From Winogradskyella eckloniae (GTDB lineage Bacteria; Bacteroidota; Bacteroidia; Flavobacteriales; Flavobacteriaceae), in NCBI RefSeq assembly GCF_013249045.1, contig NZ_JABRWP010000004.1, positions 124,001 through 188,000 on the forward strand: a DNA stretch of 64,000 nt, in the 5' to 3' direction. The translations under genes and the position numbers were made by a program. Under the pieces are notes generated by a model. The model was given only the letters and a program-made list of their open reading frames with translations. It ran no database searches and was not told the origin of the DNA. Shown here in pieces: positions 1 to 8,894 of the stretch (within the stretch, counting starts at the first letter, position 1; each line of letters starts with the position of its first letter).

Positions 1-41
1 GAAAAAGTTAGAATTTAGATCTAATCTTAATGTATATTCTC

Positions 42-626
42 ATGAAAAATCGTATTTATTTAATTTGTCTCAGTCTTGTTTTAGGAAGTTTTAGTGTGAT
101 CTCTGCGCAAGAATCTTCTAAGGATTTGCCTATTTATGATCAGACAGATCTTCATTTAAAAAATGTAGATACCATTCCAGGTTATGCTTCAAAAACGAAT
201 AAATTGAAAGTATCTGGTACTATATATATGAGTGATGGTGTTACTCCTGCTAAAGATGTTATACTTTACATTCAGCAGCCAGATGAAAATGGCGATTTTG
301 AATTGATTGAAGACAATGATAATCGCTATGTGAATCATAGAGGATGGATTAAAACAAATGCAGATGGCCAATATACATTTTATACTTTTGTGCCTGGAGG
401 CGATAGAAGATACAATCAATTACAACAATTATATCCTATAGTAAAAGAGCCTTCTAAAGAAGCTTATGAGGTAGAAACGTTCCTTTTTGATGAAGATCCT
501 TTATTAACAAAAACCTGTAGAAAGCGCATGGAGAAAAAAGGTGACCCAACAAGAATCTTGAAACTAGATTTACAAGAAGGTGTTTATATCGCTAAGCGTG
601 ATATCGTTTTAAAGTCTGATGTTTAA
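42..626 (+). CDS. Secreted intradiol-dioxygenase-fold protein, probably non-catalytic
   Basis: I start the protein at the second ATG (position 42, MKNRIYLICL), because it begins a clean signal peptide ending near SVISAQ; the ATG at 30 adds only four residues. The 194-residue protein shows the beta-fold signature of intradiol ring-cleavage dioxygenases: KLKVSGTIYMSDG, then HRGWIKTNADGQYTF and FVPGG, then EVETFLFDEDPLLT. In catalytic members of this family the iron ligands are two Tyr and two His, the latter in a HIH motif just before a KEP-type segment. Here the sequence runs LYPIVKEP and the HIH is absent, so I infer the ring-cleaving iron site is lost. It is probably an exported binding or structural protein. 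It stands alone and is followed by a strong terminator. Confidence 0.72.
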   Translation: MKNRIYLICLSLVLGSFSVISAQESSKDLPIYDQTDLHLKNVDTIPGYASKTNKLKVSGTIYMSDGVTPAKDVILYIQQPDENGDFELIEDNDNRYVNHRGWIKTNADGQYTFYTFVPGGDRRYNQLQQLYPIVKEPSKEAYEVETFLFDEDPLLTKTCRKRMEKKGDPTRILKLDLQEGVYIAKRDIVLKSDV

Positions 627-655
627 TTGACATAAAAATTAATAATTATAAAGAA

Positions 656-687
656 AAGTCCTAATGCATGATTAGGGCTTTTTTTTG
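656..687 (+). terminator. Rho-independent terminator
   Basis: The hairpin AGTCCTAAT / ATTAGGGCT has a 4-5 nt loop and one G-U pair, and is followed directly by eight T. It lies about 30 bp after the stop of the dioxygenase-fold gene and should end that transcript. Confidence 0.8.
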
Positions 688-792
688 TGTCCATAAATAC
701 TACGAATTAGCTTATTTTAAATAATTGAATCTTATTTTAGTGAAAAATAAAGAATTGATTAACTTTAAATAAACGATTAAATTTTTATATAA

Positions 793-2496
793 ATGGGCAA
801 TGAGAACGATTTAGACCAGCGGTTTGAACCCTTTAGTAAAATAGGACTGTGTTTTAGTGGAGGCGGTTATAGAGCGACCTTCTTTACTTTAGGAATTTTG
901 TCGTATTTAGAAGCTATAACGTACCAAAATAAGCCATTGTTAGAATCTGTAAAAGCAATGAGTACCGTGAGTGGTGGTACACTGACAGGTGTTGCTTATG
1001 CAAAAGCGGTACAAGATTCAGAATTTAATTTTAAAGCGTTCTTTAAATCATTTTATAACACATTTTCGCCACTCAATGATATTTTATTAGTTTCTGCGAT
1101 ACAAAAATTTAATAATGAAAAGGTTTGGAAAACTAATGCTCATAAAAATAGATCATTAATTAATGCATTTGCCTTAACGTATTCCGAAATGCCATTGTTT
1201 AGTGGCACCTTTAAAAGTTTTAATCCAGATACTTTAAAAGGCTTAGACAACGTATGCTTTAATGCTACTGATTTTTCATTCGGATTAACATATCGATTTC
1301 AAAACAAAGGCTATTTTGGAAATAATCCATTATACAAATACAATCAAAAAGAAATAAATTCTTTAAAAGATCAAATAGAGTTGGGTGATGTTATAGCTTC
1401 TTCATCTTGCTTTCCTATTGGGTTTGAGCCTTTAGTTTTTCCTGATGATTATATTAAAGAACAAGATAATGAAGCCTATGTTACATTAAAAAAAACAGAG
1501 CTGTTTAAAAACGGTGTAGGCATTATGGATGGTGGTATTACAGACAATCAAGGTATTGGAAGTATGGTGTTAATCAACGATAGAATGAAACATACCGACC
1601 ATGGTGGATTAGATTTAATAATCATAAATGATGTTGGTAGTTATATTATGAAGCCTTGGCAACCTGATAACCCAAAGCCTGCATCAGACAGTACTTTACA
1701 ACACTATATAAAAAAGCGTTTATGGTATTTTAATTTTAAACCCGCCTTTATAATTGTAGTTTTAGTAGGCTTGCTATTACTTATTTTAAACAATTGTCTC
1801 GTTTTTAGTGATAAAGCCTCTATAATATTATCAATTATTGGTGGTTTTGTAGCTGGTGTTGGTATGGTATTAACGACGTTGAGTTATCTGGTTTCAAAAT
1901 ACAAAACGTCTTTAATTGCTAAACTTAAAGTGCTTTTTAACAAAACAGTCCCAGAACCGTTAGTGGATAAAGTAGTGTCTTTTAAAGAACTAGATGTTAA
2001 TTTGGTAAAATCGATGATTATCAACCGATTAACGTCATCCGCAACTATGATTAGCGATGTGTTTTTAAAGCAAATAAGACGCATTAATTATGATTTTTTC
2101 TATTCTAAAAATGACTATAAAAACAAACGGATTACGGCTACAATATATAAGCTAAATGGTGTGGATACACCTTATAATAAAAATACAACGTATCATAAAG
2201 ACATATATCCAAAACCGAGTACTGTTCTTAAAAGTGTGTGTTTATCTGCCTCTGAAACACCTACAACATTATGGTGGGACCAAAAAGATAGAGATGAAAA
2301 CAGAATGGATAAATTAATTGCTTGTGGACAATTTACGATGTGCTACGAACTGTTAGAATATATTATTGAACTCAAAAAAGATTTAGATAATGCTCCCTAT
2401 GATTTTAAGGATTTAAATCAACTAGAATCTGCATTACAAATACATTGGAAAGCGTTTAACGACAATCCGTTGTGGTTGGTTAATACTTTAAAATAA
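793..2496 (+). CDS. Patatin-like phospholipase with internal membrane segments
   Basis: The N-terminal half is a patatin/cPLA2-like hydrolase. The oxyanion-hole loop GGGYRAT is at residues 23-29, the nucleophile is Ser60 in TVSGGT, and the catalytic Asp is D246 in MDGG. Such enzymes use a Ser-Asp dyad to release fatty acids from lipids. At 567 residues it is longer than a minimal patatin domain. Residues of about 315-372 hold two hydrophobic helices (FIIVVLVGLLLLIL and IILSIIGGFVAGVGMVL), after which about 190 residues continue the fold or form a second cytosolic part. There is no signal peptide, so the enzyme is probably anchored to the inner membrane from the cytosolic side. It has its own transcription unit; the substrate is unknown. 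Confidence 0.85.
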   Translation: MGNENDLDQRFEPFSKIGLCFSGGGYRATFFTLGILSYLEAITYQNKPLLESVKAMSTVSGGTLTGVAYAKAVQDSEFNFKAFFKSFYNTFSPLNDILLVSAIQKFNNEKVWKTNAHKNRSLINAFALTYSEMPLFSGTFKSFNPDTLKGLDNVCFNATDFSFGLTYRFQNKGYFGNNPLYKYNQKEINSLKDQIELGDVIASSSCFPIGFEPLVFPDDYIKEQDNEAYVTLKKTELFKNGVGIMDGGITDNQGIGSMVLINDRMKHTDHGGLDLIIINDVGSYIMKPWQPDNPKPASDSTLQHYIKKRLWYFNFKPAFIIVVLVGLLLLILNNCLVFSDKASIILSIIGGFVAGVGMVLTTLSYLVSKYKTSLIAKLKVLFNKTVPEPLVDKVVSFKELDVNLVKSMIINRLTSSATMISDVFLKQIRRINYDFFYSKNDYKNKRITATIYKLNGVDTPYNKNTTYHKDIYPKPSTVLKSVCLSASETPTTLWWDQKDRDENRMDKLIACGQFTMCYELLEYIIELKKDLDNAPYDFKDLNQLESALQIHWKAFNDNPLWLVNTLK

Positions 2497-2644
2497 AATC
2501 AATAGAGCATATGATTAGGTTAATATTGCTGTTTTAAAATTATAATAACGTTTATATCTTGTAATGCGTTATTAAATGAAACATAAAGTAATTGATTTTA
2601 AAAAATCGCTAAAAAGAAACATTTAATGATCTGCCTGACATTAT

Positions 2645-2673
2645 AAAAGCTCCAGAGTGATTCTGGAGCTTTT
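2645..2673 (-). terminator. Bidirectional terminator, mainly for pta-ackA
   Basis: A perfect 12-bp stem AAAAGCTCCAGA / TCTGGAGCTTTT with a 5-nt loop lies 26 bp past the ackA stop. It has T-runs in both directions, so it may also end the patatin transcript arriving from the left. Confidence 0.8.
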
Positions 2674-2699
2674 ATTAAGTAAACCATTATTTTATTGAT

Positions 2700-3884
2700 T
2701 TAATTAAGAATAGCGTAGGCTTGCTTAGCAATCTCTAGCTCTTCATTTGTAGGAATCACTAATATTTTGGTTTTTGAATAATCTGATTGAATTTCTCGTA
2801 GTTGAGAAGATCTTATGTTATTTTTATCCGTATCTAATTCAATTCCTAAAAAGTTCATCTCTTTACATACCATTTCGCGAATTAGGTTAGAATTTTCGCC
2901 TATACCAGCAGTAAAAACGATTGCATCTACACCATTCATCGCAGCAGCATATGCACCAATATATTTTTTAATTCTATACGCGTTCATTTCTAAAGCCAAT
3001 TGGCAATCTACATTGCCTTTTTCGGCTTGCTCTTGTATGTCTCTAAGGTCACTATAACCTGTTAATCCATACATACCACTTTCTTTATTTAGTAAGGTGT
3101 TAACTTTATCGAGACTATAGCCCAAACTATTAACTAAATAAAATACTATGGCATGATCTATATCACCACTTCGTGTGCCCATGATTAATCCATTTGATGG
3201 TGTGAACCCTAAATTGTGATCAATGCTTTTGCCATCTACAACTGCCGTCATACTACAACCATTGCCTAAATGAATGGTAATCATTTTTGAAGACTCTAAC
3301 CTTAAATATTCTAGCGCTTTTTCACTCACATATTTATGACTCGTGCCGTGAAATCCATAGACTTGAATTTTGTGCGTTTTATATAATTCATTAGGAATAG
3401 CGTATTTTTTAGCCTTTTCTGGTAAGGTTTGAAAAAAAGCAGTATCAAAAATAGCGGCTTGTTTTGCATTAGGAAATAGTGCTTCTGCAACTTCAATACC
3501 TATGAGATTATTCGGATTATGTAGTGGAGCAAGTTGTGCATAATCTTTAATTTTTTGTTTTACAACGTCTGTAATCAAAGTGGTTTTAGAAAATGAATTT
3601 CCGCCATGAACTACGCGATGTCCAACAATTTCAATTTCGTTAGTGTTTTTAATAACACCTTTTTCATCATCCAATAAAATGTCTACTACACGTTTTAAAC
3701 CATCCTTATGGTCTTTAATAGCGTGCGTTTCTTTAAGATCTACTACATTCGTTTTGTAATTAAGAATGGCATCTTGTGCTCCAATACGCTCTACTAAGCC
3801 ACTACAAACTAAGGTTTCAGAAGGCATTTGAATTAATTGAAACTTTATTGATGAGCTTCCTGCGTTAATTACTAGTATGTTCAT
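2700..3884 (-). CDS. ackA: Acetate kinase
   Basis: The 394-residue protein has the usual acetate kinase length and matches the family from end to end: N-terminal phosphate-binding MNILVINAGSSSIKFQL, HRVVHGG, the GFHGTSH segment, the MGTRSGD loop and the C-terminal FTAGIGEN motif. It interconverts acetyl phosphate plus ADP with acetate plus ATP in the cytosol. It is the second gene of a two-gene operon with pta, 10 bp downstream, so together they run acetyl-CoA to acetate or the reverse. A terminator follows it. Confidence 0.97.
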   Translation of the reverse strand: MNILVINAGSSSIKFQLIQMPSETLVCSGLVERIGAQDAILNYKTNVVDLKETHAIKDHKDGLKRVVDILLDDEKGVIKNTNEIEIVGHRVVHGGNSFSKTTLITDVVKQKIKDYAQLAPLHNPNNLIGIEVAEALFPNAKQAAIFDTAFFQTLPEKAKKYAIPNELYKTHKIQVYGFHGTSHKYVSEKALEYLRLESSKMITIHLGNGCSMTAVVDGKSIDHNLGFTPSNGLIMGTRSGDIDHAIVFYLVNSLGYSLDKVNTLLNKESGMYGLTGYSDLRDIQEQAEKGNVDCQLALEMNAYRIKKYIGAYAAAMNGVDAIVFTAGIGENSNLIREMVCKEMNFLGIELDTDKNNIRSSQLREIQSDYSKTKILVIPTNEELEIAKQAYAILN

Positions 3885-3894
3885 ATTTTTTATT

Positions 3895-6003
3895 TTAAAA
3901 ATCTTGTGCTTGTATAACGGTTACAATAACTGTATTAAAAATGTCATCTGTAGTACAACCTCTACTTAAATCATTTACAGGTTTATTAAGTCCTTGAATA
4001 ATAGGACCTATGGCCAATGCTTTAGTTTCCCTTTGTACTGCTTTATAGGTGTTGTTTCCTGTATTTAAATCTGGAAAAATAAACACATTTGCTTGGCCAG
4101 CGACTTCAGAGTTTGGTAATTTAGTTTTACCAACACGCATATCTACGGCCGCATCATATTGAATTGGTCCTTCAACTTTTAGTTCAGGGCTTTTAGATTT
4201 AATTAATTCCGTAGCCATTCTAACTTTTTCTACGTCCTCGCCAACTCCAGAAGTTCCAGAAGAGTAGGAGAGCATAGCTATTTTAGGATCAATGCCAAAG
4301 GCCATACTCGTTTTGGCTGAAGAAATAGCTATTTCAGAAAGTTGTTCTGCAGTTGGGTTTGGGTTAATTGCACAGTCACCATAGACTGAAACTCTATCTT
4401 CTAAGCACATAAAAAACACTGAAGACACTATTGAGGTTTCAGGCTTTGTTTTAATAAATTGAAGTGCTGGTCTTATAGTGTGTTGTGTGGTATGTACTGC
4501 ACCAGAAACCATACCATCGGCATCACCTTTATGCACCATCATTGTGCCATAATAAGAAACATCTTCCATTAAATCTTGTGCCATCGCTAGATTGACGTTT
4601 TTATGTTTACGTAGCTCATATAAAGTTTCTGCATAAGCGTTAAACTTGTCTGATTCAATTGGATTAATAATGGTTACAAGGTTTAAGTTTAGATCTAAGT
4701 CTAGGTTAATTAATTTTTCTTCAATTAATTTTTTATCACCTAATAATGTAATGTCAACGGCGTCTAAATCCACAAGCTGTTTAGTCGCTCTTAATACACG
4801 TTCATCTAAACCTTCAGGTAAAACAATATGCTTTTTATTTGATTTTGCTTCTTTCAATAAGTTATACTGAAACATTCTTGGTGTAACACCCTTGGTTTTA
4901 AACGTTATTAATCGCTCTACGAGTTCTTCTACTTTTACGTACTTTTCAAATTCTTGAATAGAGGTTAATATTTTCTCAGTATTCTCAGCATAAATTTGTG
5001 ATTTTATTTCGCCGATTTGGTTTGTTACAGAATATGTGCCTCTAGGCGCAGAAATTATAGGTACAATATCTGAAAGCCCTTCGATGAGTTTAATAATAGA
5101 GTCTTCTGGCGTTAAACCACCTGTAAGGACAATACCAGAAATAGCAGGATAATTCTCAGATAAATTAGCTTGTAGAGCACCTAATATAATATCGGCTCTA
5201 TCTCCTGGTGTTATCACTAAAGCATTCTCTTTTAAATGCGTTAAGTAATTGCGTAACTGCATGGCTCCAACGCTGAAATTTCCGGCTTGGTTGTTTATAT
5301 AGGCATTTCCAAACAGTACTCTAGCATCTAACGCATCTACAATTTCTTTAATAGAAGGATTTGATAATTTTGGGTTTAACGGAATGGCATTGGCTATAAC
5401 AGAAGATGGTAAGTCTTTTTCTAATTGGTCTACAATTAACTTAATATTTTTAGCATTGACTTTATTGGCTATTACAGATAAAACTTCAACCCCTTTATCT
5501 TTGAAAGAATCGTAGGCCATATGTAAATTACCTACCAATTCATCTAAGGTTTTGCCAATACCACTTGCTAAAATAATAGCAGGAACTCCTAGGTTTTTGG
5601 CAATTAATACATTGATATCAAATTCTATAATAGAACCTTCGCCAACAAAGCTACTGCCTTCTACTAATACAAAATCAAAACGGTCTTCAACCGCTTTAAA
5701 TTTATCAATAATAGTACCTATGATTTCATCGTCTTTGTTTTCGTTTTTCTTTTTAATGACCTCACTGCGTTTAAATGCATAAGCATCTTCAAATTTTAAA
5801 TCGAGATTAAAATAAGAAATAACGGTGTTGATATGATTGTCTATTTCGCCTGCCTCAATATCATCGATGATTGGCCTGAAGTAACCTACTTTGGCAACTT
5901 TCCCTAAAAGAATCTGCATTAAACCTAGTGATATAATAGATTTACCACTATTTGGTTCGGTTGTAGAAATATAAACGGCTTTGTTGGTTAATTTTTTGTT
6001 CAT
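3895..6003 (-). CDS. pta: Phosphate acetyltransferase, long form
   Basis: The 702-residue protein is the long three-part Pta. It has an N-terminal P-loop domain of the dethiobiotin-synthetase type (STEPNSGKSIISLGLM near residue 15), a middle DRTGG domain, and a C-terminal PTA_PTB catalytic domain from about residue 380 (HIVLPEGLDERVLRA, later SYSSGTSGVGEDVEKV and GPIQYDAAVD). It moves the acetyl group between CoA and phosphate. It leads the pta-ackA operon, and a possible -7 element lies about 50 bp upstream of its start. Confidence 0.97.
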   Translation of the reverse strand: MNKKLTNKAVYISTTEPNSGKSIISLGLMQILLGKVAKVGYFRPIIDDIEAGEIDNHINTVISYFNLDLKFEDAYAFKRSEVIKKKNENKDDEIIGTIIDKFKAVEDRFDFVLVEGSSFVGEGSIIEFDINVLIAKNLGVPAIILASGIGKTLDELVGNLHMAYDSFKDKGVEVLSVIANKVNAKNIKLIVDQLEKDLPSSVIANAIPLNPKLSNPSIKEIVDALDARVLFGNAYINNQAGNFSVGAMQLRNYLTHLKENALVITPGDRADIILGALQANLSENYPAISGIVLTGGLTPEDSIIKLIEGLSDIVPIISAPRGTYSVTNQIGEIKSQIYAENTEKILTSIQEFEKYVKVEELVERLITFKTKGVTPRMFQYNLLKEAKSNKKHIVLPEGLDERVLRATKQLVDLDAVDITLLGDKKLIEEKLINLDLDLNLNLVTIINPIESDKFNAYAETLYELRKHKNVNLAMAQDLMEDVSYYGTMMVHKGDADGMVSGAVHTTQHTIRPALQFIKTKPETSIVSSVFFMCLEDRVSVYGDCAINPNPTAEQLSEIAISSAKTSMAFGIDPKIAMLSYSSGTSGVGEDVEKVRMATELIKSKSPELKVEGPIQYDAAVDMRVGKTKLPNSEVAGQANVFIFPDLNTGNNTYKAVQRETKALAIGPIIQGLNKPVNDLSRGCTTDDIFNTVIVTVIQAQDF

Positions 6004-6051
6004 TTTTTATAATAAAACTATGGTTTTAATAAGATAACTTGTATTAGTCTG

Positions 6052-6059
6052 CAAAATTA
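6052..6059 (-). promoter_or_regulatory. Possible -7 element for pta-ackA
   Basis: The minus strand reads TAATTTTG, matching the Bacteroidota -7 consensus TAnnTTTG, 49 bp upstream of the pta start. No convincing TTG is found at the expected -33 position, so the call is tentative. Confidence 0.35.
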
Positions 6060-6140
6060 ACGATTTAACCCCTTTATTTAGTGACTTTTGTCATGATATT
6101 ATAAAAAAGCATGTTGTATTAGTGATACTTAGTCGATACG

Positions 6141-6171
6141 TTTGGTAGGATAAAAACAATATGTAAATTTG
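6141..6171 (+). promoter_or_regulatory. Consensus Bacteroidota promoter for the cold-shock gene
   Basis: TTTG at 6141-6144 is separated by exactly 19 bp from TAAATTTG at 6164-6171, a perfect match to the Bacteroidota sigma-70-type promoter (TTTG-N19-TAnnTTTG). The expected start of transcription is near 6178, leaving a leader of about 30 nt before the cold-shock ATG. Confidence 0.8.
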
Positions 6172-6208
6172 TAGTACCAAATGAATTACAAATTAATGGC
6201 GGTTTAAA

Positions 6209-6451
6209 ATGATATTACAATTTTTGAAAAATTTATTTAAAGGGAAAACTTCTAGCGAAGTAAAGCACGGAACAGTAAAGTTTTTTAATTACACTAAAGG
6301 TTTTGGCTTTATTAGTATTACGGACACTGATGACGAAATTTTTGTACATACCACAAATTGTGTAGATAAGATAAAACAAAATAATAAAGTGACGTTTCAG
6401 GTAGAGCAAGGAAAAAAAGGCCCAACTGCTGTTAATGTAAAATTAGCTTAG
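6209..6451 (+). CDS. Cold-shock domain protein with short N-terminal extension
   Basis: The 80-residue protein carries one cold-shock domain starting at about residue 19. RNP1 is seen as KGFGFI and RNP2 as EIFVHTT, and the C-terminal strand ends KGPTAVNVKL. Such proteins bind single-stranded RNA or DNA and act as RNA chaperones. The first 18 residues (MILQFLKNLFKGKTSSEV) are an added amphipathic, basic segment not found in minimal CspA, perhaps a membrane or partner contact. It is a single gene behind a consensus promoter. Confidence 0.9.
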   Translation: MILQFLKNLFKGKTSSEVKHGTVKFFNYTKGFGFISITDTDDEIFVHTTNCVDKIKQNNKVTFQVEQGKKGPTAVNVKLA

Positions 6452-6498
6452 CTCACTTTATTTTAAACGAGTTAGAATTGCTTGCCAGGTTGATTTCG

Positions 6499-7836
6499 CT
6501 AAACGTTTAGTAAAAGTGGCCTAATGATCTTTTGAATATCTATGTTATTCTTTTGTGGTATTAAAAAGGTATTTAAATCATCTATATGATTTATTTGTTC
6601 TGCTTTGTCAATAAATCCATAGCCTAAATATTCACCATCTTTTATCATTACAAAAGCCTCTTCGTTATTATGTCTGCCTTTTTCTTTGAAGATATGATTG
6701 ATTTTTTTGTGTGATATATGATGTATGGCTTCTAAAACTCTGTTGTTGTAGGCTTCTACCGTTTCTTCATTTTTGCATATACCGTTGCAGTTGGTAATTT
6801 TATAATGTGAACATGCTGCAACAGCTTCTTGTAAATGACAATATTTAGGGCATAAATTAAATTTCTCACAAATATGCTCCGTATATGCTCTGATCTCTCG
6901 GACATTAAATAATGTAAGTATTGGGTTTGGCACTAAGCGTGCTTTATTACTTGCTAAATGAAGAATGCCTTTTCGATCCTCATAAGAGAATAGCGCATAG
7001 GTTTGTACATTACGTTTAGCAACTTTATTATAGATCGGAAAATGATGTTTTATGGCTGCATCTTCCATTAACAAAGCAATGAGTTCACTGCCTGAAATTT
7101 CAAAATCAATATCTCTGGTTTCTCGCACCATTTCTAAGGATTTTTTTGTTTTGCTATAAAAGTGGCTCAAAACGCGTTTTTTTATGTTCAATGCTTTACC
7201 AACATATATAATTTTTCCTTTTTTATCTTTAAAATAATATATGCCAGTTTGGCTAGGTAAAGCTTCAAATGTTGCTTTGGGCAAGTTAGGAGGTAAGGTG
7301 GCTTCTCTTGAATTTTTGTTTAAAAATGTTTTAAATACTTCATTGGCATTAGGTTGTTGCAATAATAATTCAAATAATATCACAGTAGCTTCTGCATCGC
7401 CTCTTGCTCTGTGTCTGTCTACTAAATTTATATCTAAGGCTTTACATATTTTACCTAGACTGTACGATTTATGACCAGGAATTAAGCGACGTGATAAGCG
7501 TACTGTACATAATTTTTTTCTTGTAAATTCTATACCTATACGTTTAAATTCCCCTTGAATGACATTATAATCAAAGTTAACATTGTGAGCTACAAAGATG
7601 GCTCCTTCAGTGATATCTAAAATAGGTTGTGCAATTTCTTCAAAAGAAGGCGAATTTGCGACCATAGCATTATCAATGCCAGTTAGAGCCGTAATATGGG
7701 CAGGAATAAAACTATTAGGATTAACTAAAGATGTAAACTCATCAATTACGGTTTCTCCATTATATTTAAACACCGAAATTTCGGTCATTCGATTGGATTT
7801 ACCTGTGGTTTCTACATCAATAATTGTATAAATCAT
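6499..7836 (-). CDS. DEDDh exonuclease fused to GIY-YIG nuclease (DnaQ-UvrC-like)
   Basis: Residues 1-170 form a DnaQ/epsilon-type 3'-5' exonuclease of the DEDDh class: D7 and E9 in IIDVETTG, the second Asp in HNVNFD, and HRARGDAEAT at the end. Residues of about 195-280 are a GIY-YIG endonuclease domain (TGIYYFKDKKGKIIYVGKA) like the N-terminus of UvrC or Cho. A Cys-rich stretch follows (CEKFNLCPKYCHLQEAVAACSHY, NCNGIC), perhaps a metal site. The fusion is a known bacterial architecture and suggests a repair or replication-associated nuclease. It is 445 residues long, appears monocistronic and has no obvious operon partner. Confidence 0.9.
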   Translation of the reverse strand: MIYTIIDVETTGKSNRMTEISVFKYNGETVIDEFTSLVNPNSFIPAHITALTGIDNAMVANSPSFEEIAQPILDITEGAIFVAHNVNFDYNVIQGEFKRIGIEFTRKKLCTVRLSRRLIPGHKSYSLGKICKALDINLVDRHRARGDAEATVILFELLLQQPNANEVFKTFLNKNSREATLPPNLPKATFEALPSQTGIYYFKDKKGKIIYVGKALNIKKRVLSHFYSKTKKSLEMVRETRDIDFEISGSELIALLMEDAAIKHHFPIYNKVAKRNVQTYALFSYEDRKGILHLASNKARLVPNPILTLFNVREIRAYTEHICEKFNLCPKYCHLQEAVAACSHYKITNCNGICKNEETVEAYNNRVLEAIHHISHKKINHIFKEKGRHNNEEAFVMIKDGEYLGYGFIDKAEQINHIDDLNTFLIPQKNNIDIQKIIRPLLLNV

Positions 7837-7964
7837 GTTCTAAACTACGCTAATTTGTGGGTGTTATATTTTGACCCTTTAAAGATACTGCGTTTAATTG
7901 GTATTCGAAATTTTGCTTTTACGGATTAAACGAATTGCAACTCGTAGCTGACAAATAAGGGCAT

Positions 7965-8864
7965 TTATGAATATAAAATTAAACCAACTCCAAGTATAAT
8001 ACCTGCTAATGGCACTAATTTTTTACGTTTATTTTGTTCTTTAAATACCAAGCCTCCAATTACAACTGCAATTAATATTTGGCTTCGTTTTATGGCAGAT
8101 AATAACATAATTAAGGCATCGGGATCTTGTAACGCCTTAAAATAGAAGTAATCTGCGGCTACTAATAATACACCAACAGCAATAATGGTCCAACGAAATT
8201 TAAAGGATTCTCGCTTTTCTTTGTATGGAAACCACGTAATGGCCAATATCATCAACAGGATTAAGACCGTATAGAAACAAAACCAAAACTGCAATGTTTG
8301 TGGGTTTAGCTCTAAATTTTGAATTAAAAATTTATCATACAATCCACTAGAAGCACCTAGAAAGGTGGCAGCAATGATTGCAAAAATCCATTTGTTGCGT
8401 TTAAAATTAATGCCTTCCTTTTTTCCAATTCTAGAATACAATAGCACTGAGAAAATGATTAGAAAAAAACCAATCCATTGTAAACCATTTGGTTGCTCTT
8501 TATAAATTACTATAGCGCCAATAAAGGTGAAAAACGGACCTGCAGAACGAATAGGTGTTACTATAGTTATTGGTAAATGCTTCAATGCCTGATACGCTAA
8601 GACCCAAGAACTTGCCATGATAGCAGACTTTATAGCAATAAATCCATGCGTTTTCCAGTCTATATTAGAAATGAAAAGTCCCATATCTACGAGCTTTTCT
8701 TCGTAAAATATAGAACCAAAATAAAGTGGTAATAAGACTAATAAACCAGAGGAAATAGTACCAAAAAGTACAGGAAACACTTCATTGCCTTGTACAGCAT
8801 GTTTTTTGCATAAATTGTGTAATCCTAAAAATAAAGCCGCTAAAAGTCCAAGATACATCCACAT
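7965..8864 (-). CDS. EamA/DMT-family transporter
   Basis: The 299-residue protein is built from ten hydrophobic helices in two similar halves, the usual pattern of the drug/metabolite transporter superfamily. The first half contains the loop PITIVTPIRSAGPFFTFIGA followed by YKEQPNGLQWIGF, the second AIKRSQILIAVVIGGLVFKEQ. It should be an inner-membrane exporter or exchanger of a small metabolite; the substrate cannot be read from sequence. It lies 30 bp after the unknown secreted protein gene on the same strand and is probably co-transcribed with it. Confidence 0.9.
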   Translation of the reverse strand: MWMYLGLLAALFLGLHNLCKKHAVQGNEVFPVLFGTISSGLLVLLPLYFGSIFYEEKLVDMGLFISNIDWKTHGFIAIKSAIMASSWVLAYQALKHLPITIVTPIRSAGPFFTFIGAIVIYKEQPNGLQWIGFFLIIFSVLLYSRIGKKEGINFKRNKWIFAIIAATFLGASSGLYDKFLIQNLELNPQTLQFWFCFYTVLILLMILAITWFPYKEKRESFKFRWTIIAVGVLLVAADYFYFKALQDPDALIMLLSAIKRSQILIAVVIGGLVFKEQNKRKKLVPLAGIILGVGLILYS

Positions 8865-8894
8865 AATGCGCGCGAAGATATTGGTTTAGGTGAA

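Noticed and set aside
2571..2630. 16-codon frame MKHKVIDFKKSLKRNI after the patatin gene
   Set aside because: Too short, with no conservation or context that I can cite.
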